From the NCBI RefSeq assembly GCF_900129215.1, contig NZ_FQUQ01000002.1:806001-870000 (forward strand): a stretch of DNA of 64,000 bases. Reading direction: 5' to 3'. This document shows, piece by piece, positions 62,073 to 64,000 of this stretch. The stretch's first letter is position 1. Each line of letters begins with the position of its first letter. Under the pieces are notes generated by a model. That model did no database searches. It saw nothing but the letters and a program-made list of their open reading frames with translations, and was not told where the DNA came from. The position numbers and the translations under genes were made by a program. Source of the stretch: Pedobacter caeni. Its GTDB lineage: Bacteria > Bacteroidota > Bacteroidia > Sphingobacteriales > Sphingobacteriaceae.

Positions 62073-63521
62073 ATGAAACGATATATCACCTACGCTCTGC
62101 TTATTTTAATGATGATGGCTATGGTCATTTCCGGATGTAAAAAGGCATTGGAAGAAGATCCTAAAACATCTATTCCCCCGGACAGGTTTTTTAAGAACCC
62201 GGATAGTTATGAACTTGCAGTAACAGGAATTTATTCAGGCCTGCCGCTATACTCAGGAAACACAGCCATGATGCTGGAGATGTGTACTGATATTTATGGC
62301 ACACCCTCAACGGCTGCTGAACAGGCACTCCCGATGTACCAGAATGCTCCTGCAGATTTTTATTACAATACCAGGGATGCCTGGGGTAACGCATTTTCCA
62401 TCATAAAAAATGCAAACTTTGTTCTGGAAGCACTGCCTAAAGGACCTCTGGAAGAACTCAAGAAAAAACAACTGATGGCGGAGGCTCGCTTTCTAAGGGC
62501 TTATGCTTATTTTTATTTGGTACAGCTGTATGGTGATGTTCCTATGCCTGTCAAGCCAGCTACAGATTACGCCAATTTACAGATGCCAAGAACCGCGCAG
62601 ACAGAAATTTATAAATTGATCCTTGACGACCTGACTTATGCCGAGGCTAATCTTCCCGAATCAGCTACTGCTCAGGGGCGGGTTTATAAATTGGTTTCTA
62701 CTGCATTATTGGCTAAAGTTTACTTAACCATGGCTGGAAATCCTTTAAAGCAAACACAATACTTTGCCAATGCAAAGGAGAAAGCAGTAGCGGTAATCAG
62801 TTCCGGAAAGTTTCAGCTGGTAAATGATTTTGCTTCAGTTTTTCATAAAACGGTATATACTTCCGAATCCATCTGGGAGCAGTTATATGTGCCTGGTCTG
62901 GGTGGAAATCCGGTACATGGGCTGACCTTAACTGCGGCTACTTATAATCCGATTCTTGTTCCTGCAGACTGGTTTATCAATAGTTTTGCTACCGGAGACC
63001 AGAGAAAAGAATGGGGGATTGTTCAAAACTACGGCGGTCCGAATGGCACCACTTTGAATCCTTTCTTCCGGAAATTTGCCGATGTATCGGGGGTAGCTTC
63101 CGGAACCACTTCTTCAAGAGCGGTTGTGAGTTATACTTTTCCTTACCTTAGGCTGGCTGAAATGTATCTGATTGCCGCAGAAGCCGAAAATGAAGTAAAC
63201 GGACCTGCAGGGGCCTATACCTATATCAATGAAATCAGAAAACGTGCCCGTGTGGATAAGGCGAATGTAACGAACGTGCCCGATTTAAGCGGACTTTCGC
63301 AGCAGCAGTTCAGAGAAGCAGCCTGGATGGAACGGAAATGGGAACTTTCTCTGGAAGGAAGTACCTGGTTTGATTTGAAAAGAACGAATACCCTGCAAAA
63401 CATTCAAAACAGAAGAGGTGCAGGGCTGATCAATCCGATTGGTACATATAACCAGACCTGGTTGATTCCTGACAAGGAAATAGTGAACAATAACATTGCA
63501 CAAAACCCATCCTATAAATAA
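62073..63521 (+). CDS. SusD/RagB-family lipoprotein (second locus)
   Basis: A protein of 482 residues, partner of the SusC 19 bases upstream. The signal ends in a lipobox (MAMVISGC). SusD blocks: AEARFLRAYAYFYLVQLYGDVPMP, LRLAEMYLIAAEAENEVNG and REAAWMERKWELSLEGSTWFDLKR, with the C-terminal IPDKEIVNNNIAQNPSYK. It is an outer-membrane ligand-capturing lipoprotein. The next gene encodes a beta-helix protein, suggesting a pectin- or xylan-like substrate for the locus; this is inference. Confidence 0.94.
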   Translation: MKRYITYALLILMMMAMVISGCKKALEEDPKTSIPPDRFFKNPDSYELAVTGIYSGLPLYSGNTAMMLEMCTDIYGTPSTAAEQALPMYQNAPADFYYNTRDAWGNAFSIIKNANFVLEALPKGPLEELKKKQLMAEARFLRAYAYFYLVQLYGDVPMPVKPATDYANLQMPRTAQTEIYKLILDDLTYAEANLPESATAQGRVYKLVSTALLAKVYLTMAGNPLKQTQYFANAKEKAVAVISSGKFQLVNDFASVFHKTVYTSESIWEQLYVPGLGGNPVHGLTLTAATYNPILVPADWFINSFATGDQRKEWGIVQNYGGPNGTTLNPFFRKFADVSGVASGTTSSRAVVSYTFPYLRLAEMYLIAAEAENEVNGPAGAYTYINEIRKRARVDKANVTNVPDLSGLSQQQFREAAWMERKWELSLEGSTWFDLKRTNTLQNIQNRRGAGLINPIGTYNQTWLIPDKEIVNNNIAQNPSYK

Positions 63522-63544
63522 TTATAAAATAATCCTGTTGATTT

Positions 63545-64000
63545 ATGAAACGAACGATAAGGCCCCGGATCACTTTACTCAGCTGCCTGCTGACTTTATT
63601 TTTGAGCAGCAATAGCTTCGCTAAAGACTTTTATATTTCCAGTAAAGGGAATGACAAAAATCCGGGTAGCAAAGAAAAACCTTTTGCCACTTTTAAAAGG
63701 GCACAAATGGCGCTTAGGTCTGCAAAGGGAGCAGTCACTGTTTATGTTCGCGGGGGAACTTATTACCTGAGTGCTCCGGTAATATTTACGGCTCTGGACT
63801 CCCGTCAGGCTAAGGAAACCGTAACCTATAAATCCTACCCGGGAGAGCAGGTGAAAGTAAGTGGTGCCCAGTTATTGCAGCTGAAATGGGAAAGCGGTAA
63901 AGGAGGGATCAAAAGCGCTAAAGTAGCTCCGGATATTTCCTTTGATCAGCTGTTTGTAAATGGAAAACAACAACGCATGGCGAGGTACCCCAACTACAAT
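63545..64000 (+). CDS. Secreted right-handed beta-helix carbohydrate-active protein, 3' end outside window
   Basis: 152 codons are visible from the ATG at 63545, 23 bases after susD, and the frame is still open at the window end. A signal peptide (MKRTIRPRITLLSCLLTLFL, cleavage near residue 28) is followed by FYISSKGNDKNPGSKEKPF and TFKRAQMAL, VYVRGGTYYLSAPVIF and FVNGKQQRMARYPNYN. This is the usual start of right-handed parallel beta-helix enzymes of Bacteroidota (GH141/GH120-like or pectate-lyase-like). The catalytic part lies beyond the window, so activity cannot be assigned. Confidence 0.85.
   Translation, partial: MKRTIRPRITLLSCLLTLFLSSNSFAKDFYISSKGNDKNPGSKEKPFATFKRAQMALRSAKGAVTVYVRGGTYYLSAPVIFTALDSRQAKETVTYKSYPGEQVKVSGAQLLQLKWESGKGGIKSAKVAPDISFDQLFVNGKQQRMARYPNYN

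Noticed and set aside
1..64000. CRISPR arrays, tRNA or rRNA genes, insertion sequences, prophage
   Set aside because: No regularly spaced repeats, tRNA-like folds, transposase, integrase or phage structural proteins were seen on either strand.

Overview
The window looks like the chromosome of a free-living, glycan-degrading member of the Bacteroidota, most likely Pedobacter or a close relative in the Sphingobacteriaceae. The support is three SusC/SusD pairs, two FecI-type sigma / FecR anti-sigma / SusC cassettes, lipoproteins with Bacteroidota-style lipoboxes, TAnnTTTG-type promoter sequence, almost no strong Shine-Dalgarno sites, and moderate-to-low GC. No rRNA, tRNA, CRISPR array, insertion sequence or prophage was seen. 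The genus is an inference from protein style; no database was searched.

Layout. (1) 1-8690: a polysaccharide-utilisation locus for a sulfated glycan: SusC (cut by the window edge), SusD, a sulfatase, a rhodanese-thioredoxin protein and a second sulfatase. (2) 8733-16090: single housekeeping and stress genes (maltose-type acetyltransferase, GyrI-like protein, AlkB-like dioxygenase, metallophosphatase, AraC regulator, SDR, DapB-like reductase with an altered active site, a small acidic protein, a PmtA-like methyltransferase). It includes a decayed MerR regulator whose operator-like dyad survives. (3) 16328-21779: a TonB-dependent outer-membrane protein, a lipoprotein, a GH43 hydrolase and a PL14-like lipoprotein. 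(4) 22292-40114: a tight nine-gene operon, the most interesting part of the window. (5) 40086-40997: a degenerate receiver domain fused to an Mrr-type nuclease domain, convergent with and overlapping the operon end. (6) 41308-49192: ECF sigma, FecR, STN-SusC, SusD and a TlpA-like thioredoxin protein. (7) 49296-56476: ATP-grasp enzyme, Ada-like zinc domain, DUF779 / aldehyde dehydrogenase / AraC module, sufS-sufE and a methyltransferase. (8) 56614-64000: a second ECF/FecR/STN-SusC/SusD locus followed by a beta-helix carbohydrate-active protein that runs off the window.

The operon at 22292-40114 encodes a complete, self-activating iterative lipid/polyketide synthase related to PUFA and heterocyst-glycolipid synthases. 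Protein A carries tandem FMN-barrel enoyl-reductase-like domains, KS, AT, ACP, ACP and KR. Protein B carries KS, an AT with a changed oxyanion loop, DH and a phosphopantetheinyl transferase. A free ACP and an alpha/beta hydrolase follow with overlapping starts. Next come two tandem GT1 glycosyltransferases, two tandem condensation-superfamily acyltransferases and a small membrane protein. My inference is that it builds a long-chain acyl/polyketide chain, glycosylates it and acylates it, giving an acylated glycolipid. I know of no characterised cluster with exactly this gene set, but I could not search.

Two further regulatory observations stand out. The FecR-SusC gaps of both sigma cassettes hold matching leaders: a CAA-rich stretch, a tiny ORF, a hairpin, GAGTTAACCCC, a second hairpin, then TGTATTAACCC just before a conserved MKINAFNL start. 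Several proteins have lost a key residue: rhodanese Cys to Ser, receiver Asp to Asn, DapB His pair, and the Ada methyl-acceptor Cys.
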